DNA of 64,000 nucleotides from Oceaniferula marina (GCF_013391475.1 NZ_JACBAZ010000004.1:124001-188000); one strand, 5' to 3'; shown: positions 53,628-63,118, counted from the first letter of the stretch. Made by a program: numbers and translations. Notes: generated by a model from the letters alone, not told the origin.

Positions 53628-56102
53628 GTGAACACTATCCCATCCATCTTTGTCACACTGGCTTGTCTCACTGCGGTCTCCTCCAGCTTCGGCAAACCAC
53701 CCCCAATTCAAGCACCCAACGGATTTCAAGTTGATCGTGTCCATCTGGTGGATAAAAAACAAGAAGGCTCATGGGTATCCATGTGCTTCGATCCCGAAGG
53801 TAAACTCTACGTCTGTGATCAATACGGAAAGCTATATCGCATCACACTCAAAGGAGGAAAAATCAGCCACAAACAAGCATTAGCCAGCCCAGGCATGGCC
53901 CAGGGCTTATGTTGGGCATACGGTAGTCTCTATATGTCAGTGAATGGAGGCAAACAAGGCGGAGTCTATCGACTCACAAGCACAGCCAACAACGGCGAGT
54001 TTGACCAAATCAAACACATCCTGCCTATCGCCGGTTCCGGAGAACATGGTCCCCATGGCATTATCCCCAGCCCCGACGGCAAGGGACTCTACCTTGTCAT
54101 TGGCAACCACTGCCGTCCAAAAACACCAACGCGCTCAATCGTCTCACACAACTGGCAAGAAGACACCTTGTTACCTCACTTACCGGATGCCAGCGGTCAT
54201 GCGGTCAATGTCAAAGCTCCCGGCGGAACCTTACTCTATCTCACCCCCGACGGCAAAGACTGCGAAGTGATCTCCACCGGCATGCGCAACACCTATGACA
54301 TCGCAGCCAGCCCTGACGGAGAAATTTTCGGTTATGACTCCGACATGGAATGGGACATCGGCACACCCTGGTACCGCCCCACCAGAGTGCTGCATCTTAC
54401 GCGCGGAAGTGAATTCGGATGGCGGACCGGCACCGCAAAATGGCCTGATTATTATGCCGACAGCTTAGGGGCCGTCAAAAACATCGGACCAGGATCTCCA
54501 ACAGGCGTTTTGTTCGGCACCCAGGCACAATTCCCTCTGAAGTACCGTAAAGCGTTGTTCTTGCTCGATTGGACGTTTGGACGGATCTATGCGGCCCACC
54601 TCAAACCTGAAGGCTTCAGCTACTCCGCCGAAATCGAAACATTCCTCACGGGTAAACCGCTACCTCTCTGCGATGCTGCCATCGGACCCGACGGAGCGAT
54701 GTATTTCATCACCGGCGGCCGCCGACTCCAATCCGCCCTCTACCGGGTCAGTTACACCGGACCACTGGGCCATGAGGATACCTCACCAATGGTAACCCAA
54801 CCAAACAAAATGCGATCCTTGCGCAATGAACTACTTCAGAGCAAGGACATGGATACGATTTGGCAACACCTCGACCACCCGGATCGCCTCATGCGCTACA
54901 ATGCCAGGGTGGCATTGGAAAACCTTCCACATGAACCTTCCATCACCCGACTCCAAAAAGAAACCAAGTTCCAGCACATCATCACTGCCAGCCTAGCACT
55001 TGCGAGGGTCCAAGCCAATCCAACAACCATTCACCAAAAGCTCCTCAGCCTCCCCTACCCTCAACTCTCGCCACCACAAAAACTGGAATTCCTCCGTGCC
55101 GTGTCACTTACCTTTATTCGGGCAAAACAAACTGACCCTGACATTGGAATCCGCTACCTCAAACTTCTCAACCCAGTCTACCCCTCGGACAATGATCAGG
55201 AAAATAGAGAGCTCTGTAAGCTTCTCACCTATCTAGGTTCATCCAGTGCCACCGGCAAAACGGTTCAACTCATGGAACGTTCAGTGAATACCCAACAAGC
55301 GGTTGACCTCGAATTGTTGGAAGGCAATGACCGTTATGCCAAAGACATTAAATCCATGATGCGCAACCAACCTGATGCCAATGCACTCCAGTATGCACTC
55401 ACCCTCATGCATGCTCAATCAGGGTGGAATCAGGCATCCGTCACCACATACTTTACTTGGCTCAATCAGGCCGAAGCCAAAAGCGGAGGCCGCAGTTATA
55501 AAGGCTTCATTCGCAATATTCGAAAAACCGCACTTACCTCGCTACCCAAGGAACTCAAAGCCACCGCTCTGGCTGCACCAAAAATCCAAGCGCCCGAGAA
55601 AGACACCCCCATGGCACAGGGACCCGGCCGGTCGTGGACACTGAACGAGGCATCCCAAACCATCCGCGACCTATCCCAGGCCAATAAGAAAAACGGCAAA
55701 AGGATGTTCCAAGCCACACTTTGCATCCATTGCCACAGCCATGGCCAATCCGGAGGAAACTCCGGACCGGACTTAACCAACCTCGCAAATCGGTTCAGCA
55801 GTCAGGACATCCTCAAAGCCATCATTACCCCCTCGGAAGAAATCTCTGAACAATATCAATTTACCATCCTTCACCTCAAGGACGGATCCCAACTGCAAGG
55901 GAAAATCATGAAAGAAAACAAGAAGAAGCTTTGGATCGCTCCCAGCGCATTCAATTTCGAACAACAGGTCGAGGTCCCAATCGACACGATCCTACGCCGA
56001 AGCGTATCGACAGTATCCCCGATGCCTCCCGCCATGATCAACTCGCTCAATGCCGACGAGCTTCGCGACCTGATGAAGTTTCTTGGCACCCCGGCACCCT
56101 GA
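53628..56102 (+). CDS. Secreted propeller protein with C-terminal cytochrome c domain (PVC-type)
   Basis: 824 residues, starting with GTG at 53628. The signal peptide (IPSIFVTLACLTAVSSSFG) is followed by a beta-propeller of the sorbosone-dehydrogenase/NHL type (about 30-390: APNGFQVDRVHLV, DPEGKLYVCDQYGKLYRI, AASPDGEIFGYDSDMEWDIG, GPDGAMYFITGGRRL). Next comes a helical HEAT-like region (about 400-640) and a haem domain (about 680-824) with one CxxCH site (CIHCH) and GNSGPDLTNLANRF. This layout is common in Planctomycetes and Verrucomicrobia and is thought to oxidise sugars or alcohols with electron transfer to the periplasm. The DUF1080 genes on both sides fit a sugar pathway. Confidence 0.93.
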   Translation: MNTIPSIFVTLACLTAVSSSFGKPPPIQAPNGFQVDRVHLVDKKQEGSWVSMCFDPEGKLYVCDQYGKLYRITLKGGKISHKQALASPGMAQGLCWAYGSLYMSVNGGKQGGVYRLTSTANNGEFDQIKHILPIAGSGEHGPHGIIPSPDGKGLYLVIGNHCRPKTPTRSIVSHNWQEDTLLPHLPDASGHAVNVKAPGGTLLYLTPDGKDCEVISTGMRNTYDIAASPDGEIFGYDSDMEWDIGTPWYRPTRVLHLTRGSEFGWRTGTAKWPDYYADSLGAVKNIGPGSPTGVLFGTQAQFPLKYRKALFLLDWTFGRIYAAHLKPEGFSYSAEIETFLTGKPLPLCDAAIGPDGAMYFITGGRRLQSALYRVSYTGPLGHEDTSPMVTQPNKMRSLRNELLQSKDMDTIWQHLDHPDRLMRYNARVALENLPHEPSITRLQKETKFQHIITASLALARVQANPTTIHQKLLSLPYPQLSPPQKLEFLRAVSLTFIRAKQTDPDIGIRYLKLLNPVYPSDNDQENRELCKLLTYLGSSSATGKTVQLMERSVNTQQAVDLELLEGNDRYAKDIKSMMRNQPDANALQYALTLMHAQSGWNQASVTTYFTWLNQAEAKSGGRSYKGFIRNIRKTALTSLPKELKATALAAPKIQAPEKDTPMAQGPGRSWTLNEASQTIRDLSQANKKNGKRMFQATLCIHCHSHGQSGGNSGPDLTNLANRFSSQDILKAIITPSEEISEQYQFTILHLKDGSQLQGKIMKENKKKLWIAPSAFNFEQQVEVPIDTILRRSVSTVSPMPPAMINSLNADELRDLMKFLGTPAP

Positions 56103-56172
56103 GCCACCGCGGGTTTCCACACCCCACTCCCGGGCGATCCCCGACCTAGCGTGAAGCCGCTCTCCGGGGCTT

Positions 56173-56862
56173 TTATTTATCGGCCAAGGGCTCCAGTTCC
56201 AATTTGCGGAACTCAACCTCGCTTCCTTCGGCCTGAAGAGCTATCTGCCCTTTGCTTGCCGTAGCCTTGCTACCATGGTTTACGAGGGTATCATTGACCC
56301 AAACTTTAACTTCATCCCCCTTGCACTCGATCACCATGGTGTTCCATTCACCCGGTTTTTTTTCCGAGTCATCCGTCAGGTTGAGAATTCTCCGGGCATC
56401 CCCCTTGCTTCCGCCGTATTTCTGTCCTTCTTTTTTCGGACGGCGCTTTTCCATTTCAGGAACTTCGATGTTTTCCTCGATGCACCAAAAATCACCGGCG
56501 TGCCCCGATTGCATTTGAACCTCAATCGACTTGGGAAACATTCCATACAATGCCCTGGGCGTAGAAGAATGAACCAGAACTCCGCAGTTACCCGGCTTAC
56601 CGGCAAAACGATATTCCACCGTCAAACGGTAATTGCTAAACGACTTCTCTGTGATCAAATGGCCTCTCGGATTCCCCAGACTGACCAACTTGCCATCACG
56701 CACGATAAAACTGGGTTGAATATCCGGATTGTTATCGGCCTTGGGCACATCCACCTTCCATCCTTTCAAATCCTTGCCATTGAACAAGGGCTCTGCAGTC
56801 AGGGCAGATACAGCCCCCATCACAACAGCTAAGACGGCTAAACTCTTCATCCTCATCTTCAT
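56173..56862 (-). CDS. Secreted DUF1080 protein
   Basis: 229 residues with a signal peptide (MKMRMKSLAVLAVVMGAVSALTAE). One DUF1080 domain: PLFNGKDLKGWKV, GNCGVLVHSSTPRALYGMFPKSIEVQMQSGHAGDFWC (read in parts) and a C-terminal GQIALQAEGSEVEFRKLEL. It resembles the domain 3' in other family members, with the Trp-Cys pair in the DFWCIEE segment conserved in one subgroup. It is convergent with the propeller/cytochrome gene. Substrate unknown. Confidence 0.92.
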   Translation of the reverse strand: MKMRMKSLAVLAVVMGAVSALTAEPLFNGKDLKGWKVDVPKADNNPDIQPSFIVRDGKLVSLGNPRGHLITEKSFSNYRLTVEYRFAGKPGNCGVLVHSSTPRALYGMFPKSIEVQMQSGHAGDFWCIEENIEVPEMEKRRPKKEGQKYGGSKGDARRILNLTDDSEKKPGEWNTMVIECKGDEVKVWVNDTLVNHGSKATASKGQIALQAEGSEVEFRKLELEPLADK

Positions 56863-56932
56863 AATGCATTAATAACGTGGAATGTTTCTTCTTTTTTTCA
56901 GCACACGCACAACAATGATGACATTTTTATAA

Positions 56933-57817
56933 TTATTCACTCACTTTTGTGCCTGTAGTCAGCGTTTCCTCACGAAATGCCGACAACAAGGAGCGGAAAA
57001 GCTCACCGGGGACACCCTCACCAATCGGGCGGTCATCAATCTTCACAACCGGGATCACCTCGGCGGCCGTCCCCGTCAGGAAACATTCATCCGCCGTATA
57101 GACATCATAGCGGGTCAATGTGTCCTCAATGATCTCAATTTCCAAGCGTTCACAGAGGTCGAATATCACAGCCCGTGTGATCCCGTCCAAAGCTCCGTCA
57201 GAAATCTTCGGCGTGATCACGACACCATTTTTAACGATAAACACCGTATCTCCAGTGCATTCAGCCACTGTTCCGGCTTCGTTGAGCATCAAACCTTCCA
57301 TCACTCCGGCCTTCACACATTCGATCTTCGCCATCACATTATTCAGGTAGTTCAAGGATTTCACCTGTGGACTCAAGGTTGCATGAGTCGGCCGCCGGGT
57401 TGAACAGGTGATCAGCTCCAGCCCATTCTCATAATACTCGGTGGGATACAACTGAATCGATGAAGCGATGCAAAACATCGATGGAGTTTCGCAAAGATAG
57501 GGGTTGAGCCCCAAGCCGCCGCTTCCCCGGGTTACCACCAGGCGCACATAGCCGTCCTTCAGGCCATTGGCTCGGATGGTCTCACAGACGATATCACAAA
57601 CTTCCTGCTCGGACCATGGCATCTTGAGAAGGATCGCACGGGCCGAAAGGAACAACCGCTCAATGTGCTCTTCCAGCCGGAAAACCCGCCCTTCGTAGAA
57701 TCGGATTCCCTCAAAAATGCCGTCACCGTACAGCAGGCCGTGATCAAAAACAGAGACTTTGGCTTCATTGGCATCGAGCAATTGTCCGTCGAGCCAGATT
57801 TTTTGTGTGTCGCTCAT
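56933..57817 (-). CDS. ilvE: Branched-chain-amino-acid aminotransferase
   Basis: 294 residues, class IV PLP transaminase for the last step of valine, leucine and isoleucine synthesis. The ATG at 57817 (MSDTQKIWLDGQLLDANEAKV) is chosen; the longer frame is not family-like. Motifs: VSVFDHGLLYGDGIFEGIRFYEG, the PLP lysine in SPQVKSLNYLNNVMAK, and AGTVAECTGDTVFIVKNGVV with the following ALDGITRAV phosphate-binding part. It is 228 bases downstream of the ABC gene on the same strand. Members can also be D-amino-acid or 4-amino-4-deoxychorismate enzymes, but the segments favour IlvE. Confidence 0.92.
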   Translation of the reverse strand: MSDTQKIWLDGQLLDANEAKVSVFDHGLLYGDGIFEGIRFYEGRVFRLEEHIERLFLSARAILLKMPWSEQEVCDIVCETIRANGLKDGYVRLVVTRGSGGLGLNPYLCETPSMFCIASSIQLYPTEYYENGLELITCSTRRPTHATLSPQVKSLNYLNNVMAKIECVKAGVMEGLMLNEAGTVAECTGDTVFIVKNGVVITPKISDGALDGITRAVIFDLCERLEIEIIEDTLTRYDVYTADECFLTGTAAEVIPVVKIDDRPIGEGVPGELFRSLLSAFREETLTTGTKVSE

Positions 57818-58045
57818 AATGATGAAAAATGATGGGTGCTCGCGATCGGATAAGACATTCATCCTCATCGCGGGGCGCGTGTTAAATCATGATTTTGCCT
57901 GATTGAACATGCCTTTTTTGGCGATCTCGAGAAATTTAGGTCATCATTCCCCAAAATACAGCATCTGGGATGACGAGAACGCAGAATGCCTCCTCTGTCA
58001 CCTGAATGGGGCTCGACCAAGAGACAAGCGCACATCTACGGTACT

Positions 58046-58717
58046 TCAATCGGCAACCAAACCATCTTTCACAATCAGTGTGCGGTCACTGTGACGGGCC
58101 AGCTCCTCGTCATGGGTCACCACCACCAAGGTGGTTTGCTCTTCCCGGGCCAATTCAAGTAACATCTCCATGACTTGTGAGCCATTGCGAGAATCCAGAT
58201 TTCCCGTGGGCTCATCCGCGAAAATGATTCGGGGCGAATTGACCAGAGCCCGTGCAATCGCCACACGCTGCTGTTCACCACCACTCAACTCGGCCGGCAA
58301 GTGATCCAGCCGATGGTCCAATCCCACCCGACTCAAAGAAGCCTTTGCCCGCTCAGCCATGTCCCGGCCAGAAATCATCGCAGGCATCATCACATTCTCC
58401 ATAGCCGTCAACTCCGGCATCAGATAATAGTTCTGAAAAACATAGGCCATGCGCTGGTTCCTGATTTTCGCCTGCTGCCGCCGGTTCTGCGCATACAGAT
58501 CAATGCCATCCACCCACACCTTCCCCTGCTCGGGACGCTCCAAACCAGCGAGGATATACATCAGCGTGGTTTTTCCGGCACCACTCGGTCCACAAAGAAA
58601 AATCGTCTCCCCTTCCTGAATCTCCAGATTGATTCCATGCAGAACCTCGACACGCTTTTTACCCACCGAATACCCCCGATGCAAATTTTCAGCTATGACC
58701 CCCGTGCTTTCACTCAT
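58046..58717 (-). CDS. ABC transporter ATP-binding protein, LolD/MacB type
   Basis: 223 residues from the ATG at 58717; an upstream TTG is weaker. It has Walker A GPSGAGKTT, Q-loop FQNYYLMPELTAMENVMMP, signature LSGGEQQRVAIARAL, Walker B IIFADEPTGNLD and the switch His in VVTHDEELA. The DEPTGNLDSRNG and LMPELTAMENV motifs place it in the LolD/MacB/FtsE cluster of lipoprotein release or efflux ATPases. No permease gene is adjacent: manA is divergent upstream and ilvE lies downstream. Its partner must be elsewhere, so the substrate cannot be named. Confidence 0.93.
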   Translation of the reverse strand: MSESTGVIAENLHRGYSVGKKRVEVLHGINLEIQEGETIFLCGPSGAGKTTLMYILAGLERPEQGKVWVDGIDLYAQNRRQQAKIRNQRMAYVFQNYYLMPELTAMENVMMPAMISGRDMAERAKASLSRVGLDHRLDHLPAELSGGEQQRVAIARALVNSPRIIFADEPTGNLDSRNGSQVMEMLLELAREEQTTLVVVTHDEELARHSDRTLIVKDGLVAD

Positions 58718-58818
58718 GACCAATGACTAGCCGATCCCTCACAACATGCGAATGCTTTTCTTAAAAAATGTGCCGAAAAACATTGGAAAAAAATCCGTCC
58801 TGCTGCCACCGTCGGCGC

Positions 58819-59760
58819 ATGGACACGATCACCTTCACACCGCTTTACATGGAACGCGTCTGGGGAGGGCGCGAACTCGAATCCGTCTACGGCCGAAAAC
58901 TTCCGAAAAGCGAACCACCCTATGGAGAATCATGGGAAATGACGGACCGCCCGGAAGAGCAATCGGTCGTCACCGACGGCCCATACAAGGGGATGACCCT
59001 CGGCCAGCTCTGGCAGGAAAAACGCAACGAGTTGTTTGGCCCCGGATTCGAAAATTCCGAACGCTTCCCTCTCTTAATCAAGATCCTCGATGCCCGTGAC
59101 GATCTCTCCATCCAAGTTCATCCACCGACAGATATCGCCCCAACTCTCAATGGCGAACCTAAAACCGAAATGTGGTACATCGCCGACGCCAACGATGACG
59201 CTCAGCTCTACGTCGGTCTCAAACAAGGAGTCAGCCGGGAGGATTTCCAACAAGCCATCAATGACGGCACCGTCGACCAGGTCGTCCACGCCATCGATGC
59301 CAAGGCTGGAGACTCTATCTTTATTCCTTCCGGGCGCCTGCACGCCATTGGTGCCGGGTTCCTGATCTACGAAATCCAACAAAACTCAGACACCACCTAC
59401 CGGGTGTTCGATTGGAACCGAGTCGGCTTGGACGGAGTCCCCCGCGAGCTTCATGTCGAGGAATCCATGCGCTGCATTGATTTCGATGACATCGAACCCG
59501 GCATGGATACCCCGGATGGCAACACCCTGGCCAACTGTGAATTTTTCCATGTCGAACAACTCGAAGTCCAACAAGGCTGCAGCATTGGCAACCCGGATCC
59601 GGAAAGGTTTTCAATCGTCACCGTAGTGAAAGGTCAAATCACATCAACCGATGGACGCACCTATCAAGCTGGAGACTTCCTCCTACAACCACAAGGTGCA
59701 GCCCCCCTCACCGCCAGCACGGATGCCAGCATTCTTCAAACCACCATTCCGCAGAGCTAA
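58819..59760 (+). CDS. manA: Mannose-6-phosphate isomerase, class I type
   Basis: 313 residues, close to the short (firmicute-like) form. It interconverts mannose-6-P and fructose-6-P. The start MDTITFTPLYMERVWGGREL is chosen over the longer frame on family grounds. Zinc ligands fit QVHPP (Gln and His), the Glu in KTEMWY and the His in PSGRLHAIGAG. The C-terminal cupin part ends FLLQPQGAAPL. The next gene starts within its last 38 bases. Confidence 0.94.
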   Translation: MDTITFTPLYMERVWGGRELESVYGRKLPKSEPPYGESWEMTDRPEEQSVVTDGPYKGMTLGQLWQEKRNELFGPGFENSERFPLLIKILDARDDLSIQVHPPTDIAPTLNGEPKTEMWYIADANDDAQLYVGLKQGVSREDFQQAINDGTVDQVVHAIDAKAGDSIFIPSGRLHAIGAGFLIYEIQQNSDTTYRVFDWNRVGLDGVPRELHVEESMRCIDFDDIEPGMDTPDGNTLANCEFFHVEQLEVQQGCSIGNPDPERFSIVTVVKGQITSTDGRTYQAGDFLLQPQGAAPLTASTDASILQTTIPQS

Positions 59761-60763
59761 TCACCCTGCCACTCAGCTGGTTGCCTGGCTTGGGCTTACC
59801 CTGGCCACGGCATCGCAGGTTGGTGCCCAGCTGACTGAGCCGGTCAGCTCTGAACAAGTAGCTTCATTGCAGTGGCCGACATCTTACCGGCCAACCACAA
59901 CGCCCGTCATCCAGCATCAAAAAAGTGACGCTCCGGCACCACCTTACCTTTATCACACCCGGCATTTCAGGCTCACCACATCGAAGCCACTCAATCCGCA
60001 TAACGCCAAACTTTTTGCAGCCACCGCCGAATCTGTTCCAGCCGTTCTGGCCAAACTGCCCCTCCCCTTGTTAAAAATGCCTCAAGGGAAACGGGCCAAC
60101 ATTTACATCTATCCCGACGAGGCGTCCTTCATCCGGGAGGGAGGGTCACCCAATGCAGCGGGAACCTACGTAGGTAAAAAATCCGCGGTCCTGTTGCGGG
60201 CCGACACCTTCCTCACCCCGCCACCCAGACAAGGCAGTAAACTGCCACCCAAAGCAGACTACGACCTGCTCGTTCATGAGTTTACCCACTTGTGCATGCA
60301 CGGCCATTTGGGCTACCTCCCCATCTGGTTCTCTGAAGGCACCGCCGAATACCTCGCAGCAGCCCACCAAAGCCACGGCCGCTACGACTTTTCCAACATG
60401 ACCCGCCATATCCGGGACCGGATCAAACAGCACCTCCCCCAAGAAAAAGGTATCATCAAACTGCCAAGCCTATCTGACACCCTCAAACAAAACCACCAGT
60501 CCTGGCAACGCAATATCGAACAAAACGATCCGAACGTCTCCTACCAATACTACGCATCCTCATTGCTCATCGTCCATGGCCTCTTCCACGGAGGACCAAA
60601 ACGCCTCAAGGCCACCACCGAGTTCGTCAACCAATGTCACAATCGCAAATTTCGCCATAAAGCATCCAACCTACTGCTCCCATCTGAAACCCACGCAGAA
60701 CTCGAGCAACGTATCATCACCTACTGGCGCCCCAAAGGACTACACATCCAATTCACTCCATAA
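59723..60763 (+). CDS. Exported zinc metallopeptidase-like protein (HExxH)
   Basis: 346 residues from the ATG at 59723, which overlaps manA by 38 bases in another frame; an earlier ATG at 59651 would add 24 residues and bury the signal peptide. The signal region is MPAFFKPPFRRANHPATQLVAWLGLTLATASQVGA. The motif HEFTH (His185-Glu186-His189) and WFSEGTAEYLA 13 residues later (candidate third ligand Glu205) give a gluzincin-like layout similar to DUF1570 proteins. The second half is helical, with a KRLKATTEFVNQ region. A role as a periplasmic peptidase is likely but untested. The overlap suggests coupling with manA. Confidence 0.82.
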   Translation: MPAFFKPPFRRANHPATQLVAWLGLTLATASQVGAQLTEPVSSEQVASLQWPTSYRPTTTPVIQHQKSDAPAPPYLYHTRHFRLTTSKPLNPHNAKLFAATAESVPAVLAKLPLPLLKMPQGKRANIYIYPDEASFIREGGSPNAAGTYVGKKSAVLLRADTFLTPPPRQGSKLPPKADYDLLVHEFTHLCMHGHLGYLPIWFSEGTAEYLAAAHQSHGRYDFSNMTRHIRDRIKQHLPQEKGIIKLPSLSDTLKQNHQSWQRNIEQNDPNVSYQYYASSLLIVHGLFHGGPKRLKATTEFVNQCHNRKFRHKASNLLLPSETHAELEQRIITYWRPKGLHIQFTP

Positions 60764-60827
60764 TCCGCTGCAGGCTTGACAATCTAACACAACACAAAGA
60801 TGTTAGAACCCATCATACCTCCATGCC

Positions 60828-61550
60828 ATGCAGAGAATTGTCAGCAGATTATTCGATTTCATCTACCCAGCCACTTGCCACCTCTGTGAGACAGGCCTGA
60901 GCCACGGCCGACACCTCTGTTCCGGCTGCGCTCACGCCCTACCTGTGATCGAACCTCCCTTTTGCCAACAGTGCGGCGAAATGTATGATGGTCAAATCGA
61001 CGGCCCATTCACCTGCCCGAACTGCCACAAGCAAGATTACCATTTTTCTTTTGCCCGGGCCTCGCTACAAAGTGAGGGATCAGCTCGCGAACTGATCCAC
61101 GCTTTCAAATATCAGCGCCAGGTTCATCTGGCACCAGACTTGGCAAAACTGGCTCAACGGGCACTTGAAGACGCACGTTTCTCAAACTATCCGGATTCTG
61201 GCATCATCGTCCCCGTTCCCTTGTTCTGGCGCCGACAACAAAAACGTGGATTCAACCAATCCGAACAAATTGCCATCCATCTAGCCAAACAAACCGGCAT
61301 CCCCACCTTGAACGCTCTGAAACGCACAAGAAACACCGCGACCCAAACCCGCTTCAGTAGGACCAAACGACTTCAGAACCTAAAGGGTGCTTTTTCACCC
61401 AGAAGCCGCTACCTGAAAGAATTATCCAACCGTCGAATCATTTTACTCGACGATGTTTTCACCACGGGTTCAACAGCCAACGAATGCGCACGCACGCTAT
61501 CAAAACACGGAGCATCCGATATAGCGATCCTCACAGTGCTACGAGGATAA
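60828..61550 (+). CDS. comF: ComF-family phosphoribosyltransferase-like protein
   Basis: 240 residues, normal for ComFC. The N-terminal zinc-finger-like part has pairs CHLC (about 19), CSGC (about 34), CQQC (about 51) and CPNC (about 67). The C-terminal domain has the PRTase motif RIILLDDVFTTGSTANECA. ComFC family proteins take part in DNA uptake in competent species. The segment FWRRQQKRGFNQSEQIAIHLAK is also conserved. A TTGACA at 60776 and an inverted repeat TCTAACA/TGTTAGA precede it, but the -10 is poor. Its end overlaps the convergent ROK kinase gene by 12 bases. Confidence 0.9.
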   Translation: MQRIVSRLFDFIYPATCHLCETGLSHGRHLCSGCAHALPVIEPPFCQQCGEMYDGQIDGPFTCPNCHKQDYHFSFARASLQSEGSARELIHAFKYQRQVHLAPDLAKLAQRALEDARFSNYPDSGIIVPVPLFWRRQQKRGFNQSEQIAIHLAKQTGIPTLNALKRTRNTATQTRFSRTKRLQNLKGAFSPRSRYLKELSNRRIILLDDVFTTGSTANECARTLSKHGASDIAILTVLRG

Positions 61551-62417
61551 TACCTCTCTAGCCATCACCAGGGCACCGGTAATTCCAGCTTGATTCCCCA
61601 TCGCCGGAGTGACCAACAAACTGTCATCGTTAGGCCAGTAGCCTCCGGTTTTTGCATAATACTTCTCGCGAACCATCTCGAGCAAAAACGGCTGTTCCAT
61701 CACCCCCCCACCGAGAATAATCCGGTCAGGAGCAAAACAAGCCACCAAGTTCTGAACCATCATCGCCAAATACTCGGCTTCCAAATCCCAGGCTTCGTGC
61801 CCCGGACCTAGTTCAGGGGCAGGCACTCCCCAACGAGCTCCCATGGCAGAACCGCTGGCCAGTCCCTCAAGACAAGCTCCGTGAAATGAGCAACACCCCT
61901 CAAAATCATCCAAGCGAGGTACCAGCATATGCCCGATCTCGGCATGAGGTTTTGCATTCAACGCCTTGCCATCAATCACCACGCCACCACCAATGCCGGT
62001 GCCTACCGTGATGTAAACATAGTTTTTCAAGCCCTGGGCCGCACCGGCAAAACCTTCACCAATCGCAGCCGCATTCACATCCGTATCAAAAGAAATCAGA
62101 GCATTCGGAAACGAGTCCTTCAAAAAACCTACAACGTCAGCGCCTTGCCACCCCGGCTTTGGTGTCGGCAAAATTGTCCCGTATTCCGGAGCTTCCGGAG
62201 TCACCCCAGCCGGACCAAACGTCCCATAACCAATCGCTCCCAGTTCGCCGAATTGATCCTGCGCTTGTGCAAAGTATTCACGCACCCGCTCCAGAGTGTT
62301 TTCCGAATCGGTTGTGGGAAAACGGACTTCGTCCAAAATATCGCCCGGTTCACGCGCCACGGCACAAACCATCTTCGTTCCACCGGCTTCAACGCCGCCT
62401 AACAATGCATTGTTCAT
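61539..62417 (-). CDS. ROK-family sugar kinase (fructokinase-like)
   Basis: 292 residues. The ATG at 62417 gives MNNALLGGVEAGGTKMVCAV with the phosphate-binding loop GGVEAGGTK. GTFGPAGV, the catalytic Asp in SFDTDVNAAAIGE and GTGIGGGVVIDGKAL follow. The zinc motif is HMLVPRLDDFEGCCSFHGACLEGLASG, matching H-x(n)-CxxHGxCxEGLASG of fructokinases; this makes fructokinase the best guess. The shared FGPAGVTPEAPEYGTILPTPKPGW stretch is also typical of that group. It lies 8 bases downstream of rnc and probably shares its transcript. Confidence 0.9.
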   Translation of the reverse strand: MNNALLGGVEAGGTKMVCAVAREPGDILDEVRFPTTDSENTLERVREYFAQAQDQFGELGAIGYGTFGPAGVTPEAPEYGTILPTPKPGWQGADVVGFLKDSFPNALISFDTDVNAAAIGEGFAGAAQGLKNYVYITVGTGIGGGVVIDGKALNAKPHAEIGHMLVPRLDDFEGCCSFHGACLEGLASGSAMGARWGVPAPELGPGHEAWDLEAEYLAMMVQNLVACFAPDRIILGGGVMEQPFLLEMVREKYYAKTGGYWPNDDSLLVTPAMGNQAGITGALVMAREVLSS

Positions 62418-62425
62418 AAATTCAA

Positions 62426-63118
62426 TCAAATGGCGTAGTCTTCCCACCTTCGCTCCTGCAGAGCGAGCCATGCGGCTTTGGTTTCCGCATCTTTTTTACT
62501 ATTCCCTTCGCCTTCGGCAAGGAGCATCCCTTTCCAGGAAACCGTGACTTGAAAGTTTTTTTGATGGTCCGGTCCCGATTCCTTGACCACCTCGTACACC
62601 GGACTTTCTTTGGCGATCGCCTGAAGAATTTCCTGGAGTTGCCCTTTGGGGTTTTTCTCCTCGGGTGACTCAGCCACACGGGCGACAGCTTCCGAACAAA
62701 TCTCGGTGATCACTTTCCGTGCCGATTCAAGTCCACTATCGAGATAAATGGCCCCCGTCAATGCCTCAAAGCCATCGGCTAATGTCGATGTCCGTTCACG
62801 CCCACCGGTTGCTTCCTCACCCTTGCCCATCATAACATAAGCACCCAAATTGATACTGCGGGCGAATCGGCAAAGGGCATCGCCAGATACCAGACGGGCC
62901 CGAAGTTTGGTCAATTTCCCCTCATTGAAGCCTGGGAACATCGCATAAAGCAACTCCGTAAGCACCAACTGAATCACCGCATCACCCAAAAATTCGAGAC
63001 GCTGGTTATCAAAACGAGGACGCTGGGTCTCATAAGCCAGGCTAGGGTGGGTCAAAGCCTCAGCCATCAGTAGGGAGTTGGTAAATTTATACCCGATTAC
63101 ATCTTCCAGCGATTTCAT
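62426..63118 (-). CDS. rnc: Ribonuclease III
   Basis: 230 residues, normal. It cuts double-stranded RNA in rRNA and mRNA processing. The catalytic signature NQRLEFLGDAVIQLVLTELL near residue 40 has the key Glu and Asp; further acidic residues (ADGFEALTGAIYLDSG) follow. The C-terminal dsRNA-binding domain (about 155-222) has KNPKGQLQEILQ and a final GNSKKDAETKAAWLALQ. The start MKSLEDVIGYKF is family-like. The following ROK kinase gene starts 8 bases downstream. Confidence 0.97.
   Translation of the reverse strand: MKSLEDVIGYKFTNSLLMAEALTHPSLAYETQRPRFDNQRLEFLGDAVIQLVLTELLYAMFPGFNEGKLTKLRARLVSGDALCRFARSINLGAYVMMGKGEEATGGRERTSTLADGFEALTGAIYLDSGLESARKVITEICSEAVARVAESPEEKNPKGQLQEILQAIAKESPVYEVVKESGPDHQKNFQVTVSWKGMLLAEGEGNSKKDAETKAAWLALQERRWEDYAI

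Noticed and set aside
60776-60804. TTGACA box and TCTAACA/TGTTAGA inverted repeat before comF as a promoter-operator
   Set aside because: The -35 is perfect but no acceptable -10 lies at the right distance, so it is mentioned only in the comF entry.
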